From assembly GCA_019234815.1 (NCBI GenBank), contig JAFALA010000090.1:1-64000 (forward strand): a stretch of 64,000 nucleotides of DNA, read 5' to 3'. The notes under the pieces are model-generated. The model had not been told where the DNA came from and made no database searches. It saw only the letters and a list, made by a program, of their open reading frames with translations. This DNA is from Burkholderiaceae bacterium. GTDB taxonomy: Bacteria; Pseudomonadota; Gammaproteobacteria; Burkholderiales; Burkholderiaceae_C. The translations under genes were made by a program, and so were the position numbers. Shown here piece after piece: positions 62,453 to 64,000 of this stretch (the stretch's first letter is position 1; each line of letters starts with the position of its first letter).

Positions 62453-64000
62453 TCAGTCGTAAACAGACCTCTCGGCCCGACGCGCCAGCACTGCGATCGG
62501 CGGTGCCCAGCGGTCGCCGCGCGGCTTCTTGCTGGTGACCAGCGTGATCTCGGACGGTTCGAACACCTCGACGTTGTGGGTGATGGGCGTGGTCAGCAGG
62601 TACTGCGCACGGGTGCTGCGCAGGAAATGGCCGACCAACTGGATGTTGCGCACGTCCAAGTGGGCAAACGGTTCGTCGATGAAGACGAAGCCGCCCGCGC
62701 TCTCGTCGTCCTTCATCAGGGCCACCAAGAGGATCAGGCTCTTGAGCACCTGCTGGCCGCCCGAGGCCTCGCCGTCGTTGAGGCCCACGTCGCCCTTGCC
62801 GTCGAAGTTGAACTTCACATGCAGGCCGGCCTGGGCCAGCACCATGTCGTCGTTGTCCAGGTGCGGCAGTTCGGCCAGCGCGATCACGCCGGCGAGTTCG
62901 CCGAGGTCCTGTACGTTCTTCTTGTAGCGGCGCACCGTGGCGCGCAGCACGTCGATGTAGCGCTCGCGGGCGTTGAAGGCGGCGATGCGCGCCATCTCGT
63001 TGCTGGCCCGGCGGTCGTCGAGCTGGGTGCTCTGCTCCAGCACCGACACCGTCATGCGCGCATGGCGCTCCTGCACCTGCGGATCGGTCTCCCAGACGCC
63101 GGTGTCGAGCTCCTGCTGCACATGGCGCATCGCGATCTCGGCCTGCTTGGCGTTCTCGAACTCGTCGCGCAGGGCCTGGACCTTGGCCGGCTGCACCCAG
63201 GCGGCCGGGAAACCTTCGCGCGCCTGGCGCGAGGCCTTGGAGGCCTGCGCCAGGTCTTGCCGGCGGCCGTCCTGCTCGCGCTGGATGCGCAGCACGTTCT
63301 CCTCGCTGCCCTTGAGGCCTTGCTGGGCGGACTCGTAATCGCGCTCGCTGCGGGTCGCTTGCGTGAGGCTGCGGTCGTGCTCCTGCTCCAGCGCGCTCAT
63401 GCGCGAAGCGGCCTCGACGCGGGCCTGGCGCAGCGCCGGCATACGGGCGCGGCACTCGGCGAATTCGTCCGAGCGCTCCGACAGCTCGCGCGCGGCCTTG
63501 TGGCCCTGCGCGGCGCGCTGCGCGTCCTTGAGCTGGCGCTCGACCTCGGCCTGTTCCTTGGCAATGCGGCTGAGCTCGCCGTCGTAGCGGGCCAGCTCTG
63601 ACTCCAGGGCCTTGCGCCGCGACTCCAGCGCCGACACGCCGAACTGGAAGTCGCGCGGCTCGACCCACAGGCTGCGGCCGCCGCGGCCGTCGCGGTAGTA
63701 GGCGTCCGGCGTGATCCATTCGCCGCCGGCCTGCGCGCCCTGCTCGGTGTCCTTGACGCAGCGGATGCTGGCCAACTGGCGCAGCAGCCAGCCCGGCAGC
63801 CTGGCGTTGATCTTCAGGGCCGCCAGCAGCGAGTCCTTGGGCAGGGAGGACGGCGCATGTTCGGCGTCGGCCACCACGTAATGGCGGTAGCGTTCCTTCG
63901 CGGCCAGCGCAAAGGCGCGGCTCTCGTCGCCGGACTTGGCCAGCACCACCACCCAGCGCGAGGGGCGCAGCAGGCCTTCGGCGGCGGCGCGCCAGACCTC
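62453..64000 (-). CDS. SMC/Rad50-like ATPase, C-terminal half (partial)
   Basis: An open frame that runs in from the right edge; about 515 residues are visible. It contains long coiled coil (for example ALESRRKALESELARYDGELSRIAKEQAEVERQLKD) and a C-terminal ATPase half with signature ASGGQQVLKSLILLVALM, Walker B GGFVFIDEPFAHLD, and a D-loop. These features place it with SMC/SbcC/MukB-like ATPases. The N-terminal Walker A is outside the window. It resembles the architecture of MksB/JetC-type proteins but I cannot assign it. It is followed by the EF-hand membrane protein gene. Confidence 0.75.
   Translation of the reverse strand, partial: EVWRAAAEGLLRPSRWVVVLAKSGDESRAFALAAKERYRHYVVADAEHAPSSLPKDSLLAALKINARLPGWLLRQLASIRCVKDTEQGAQAGGEWITPDAYYRDGRGGRSLWVEPRDFQFGVSALESRRKALESELARYDGELSRIAKEQAEVERQLKDAQRAAQGHKAARELSERSDEFAECRARMPALRQARVEAASRMSALEQEHDRSLTQATRSERDYESAQQGLKGSEENVLRIQREQDGRRQDLAQASKASRQAREGFPAAWVQPAKVQALRDEFENAKQAEIAMRHVQQELDTGVWETDPQVQERHARMTVSVLEQSTQLDDRRASNEMARIAAFNARERYIDVLRATVRRYKKNVQDLGELAGVIALAELPHLDNDDMVLAQAGLHVKFNFDGKGDVGLNDGEASGGQQVLKSLILLVALMKDDESAGGFVFIDEPFAHLDVRNIQLVGHFLRSTRAQYLLTTPITHNVEVFEPSEITLVTSKKPRGDRWAPPIAVLARRAERSVYD

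Noticed and set aside
62453-64000. Assignment to Wadjet JetC or MksB
   Set aside because: Only the C-terminal half is visible and no jetA, jetB or jetD or mksEF-like gene is beside it; the neighbour is an EF-hand membrane protein instead.

Overview
The window is GC-rich, densely coding bacterial chromosome with no gene-free stretch above 300 bases. Gene content and order point to a betaproteobacterium of the order Burkholderiales, most like the Alcaligenaceae (Bordetella/Achromobacter relatives). The pointers are an OmpA with the NGTNELCWRD motif, the block gyrA - DUF2059 - serC - pheA - tyrA - aroA/cmk fusion - rpsA - ihfB - lapA - lapB, a phasin, and an orphan moaE. The taxonomic call is inference from remembered family features; no search was run.

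Layout. 1-316: end of an unknown gene and a small acidic protein. 395-8765 (mostly minus strand): isocitrate lyase, an RraA-like protein, an MFS exporter with a divergent AraC regulator, a diguanylate cyclase, ClpB behind a clear heat-shock promoter, and MoaE. 8926-11647: a Mpo1-like membrane protein, a small operon (lipoyl-carrier GcvH-like, DsrE-like, nitroreductase) and a HicA/HicB toxin-antitoxin pair. 11686-21028: a selenocysteine-dependent membrane formate dehydrogenase together with its assembly factor and the Sec machinery, in the order fdnG(UGA) - fdnH - fdnI - fdhE - selA - selB - selC(tRNA-Sec), all on the minus strand with tiny gaps or overlaps. 21178-23685: Mrp, a phasin with a striking PhaR-type palindrome upstream, and an HbpS/GlcG-like protein. 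23732-30187: a complete RbbA/YhhJ-type ABC efflux operon (adaptor, double ATPase, two permeases, outer-membrane factor). 30314-43645: ompA, divergent from the gyrA-to-lapB housekeeping block.

43670-50119 holds five predicted glycosyltransferases (one GT10-like, one GT32-like) and an MsbA-like exporter, probably a lipopolysaccharide oligosaccharide locus next to lapAB. 50137-60400 holds a ComEA-like protein, a patatin-like phospholipase, DnaE, a periplasmic cyclophilin, TrhO, pirin with a divergent LysR regulator, GluQ-RS and an FKBP. 60531-64000 holds an EF-hand membrane protein of unknown family and the C-terminal half of an SMC/Rad50-like ATPase that runs off the window.

How the parts work together: the fdn/sel block makes a periplasmic formate:quinone oxidoreductase and supplies the dedicated tRNA, elongation factor and Sec synthase to translate it (selD and fdhD are not in the window). 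The lapAB, glycosyltransferase and MsbA genes act on the outer-membrane lipid. The two places most likely to hold an undescribed system are the SMC-like ATPase with the EF-hand membrane protein (60531-64000) and the lipoyl-carrier/DsrE/nitroreductase operon (9487-10930).
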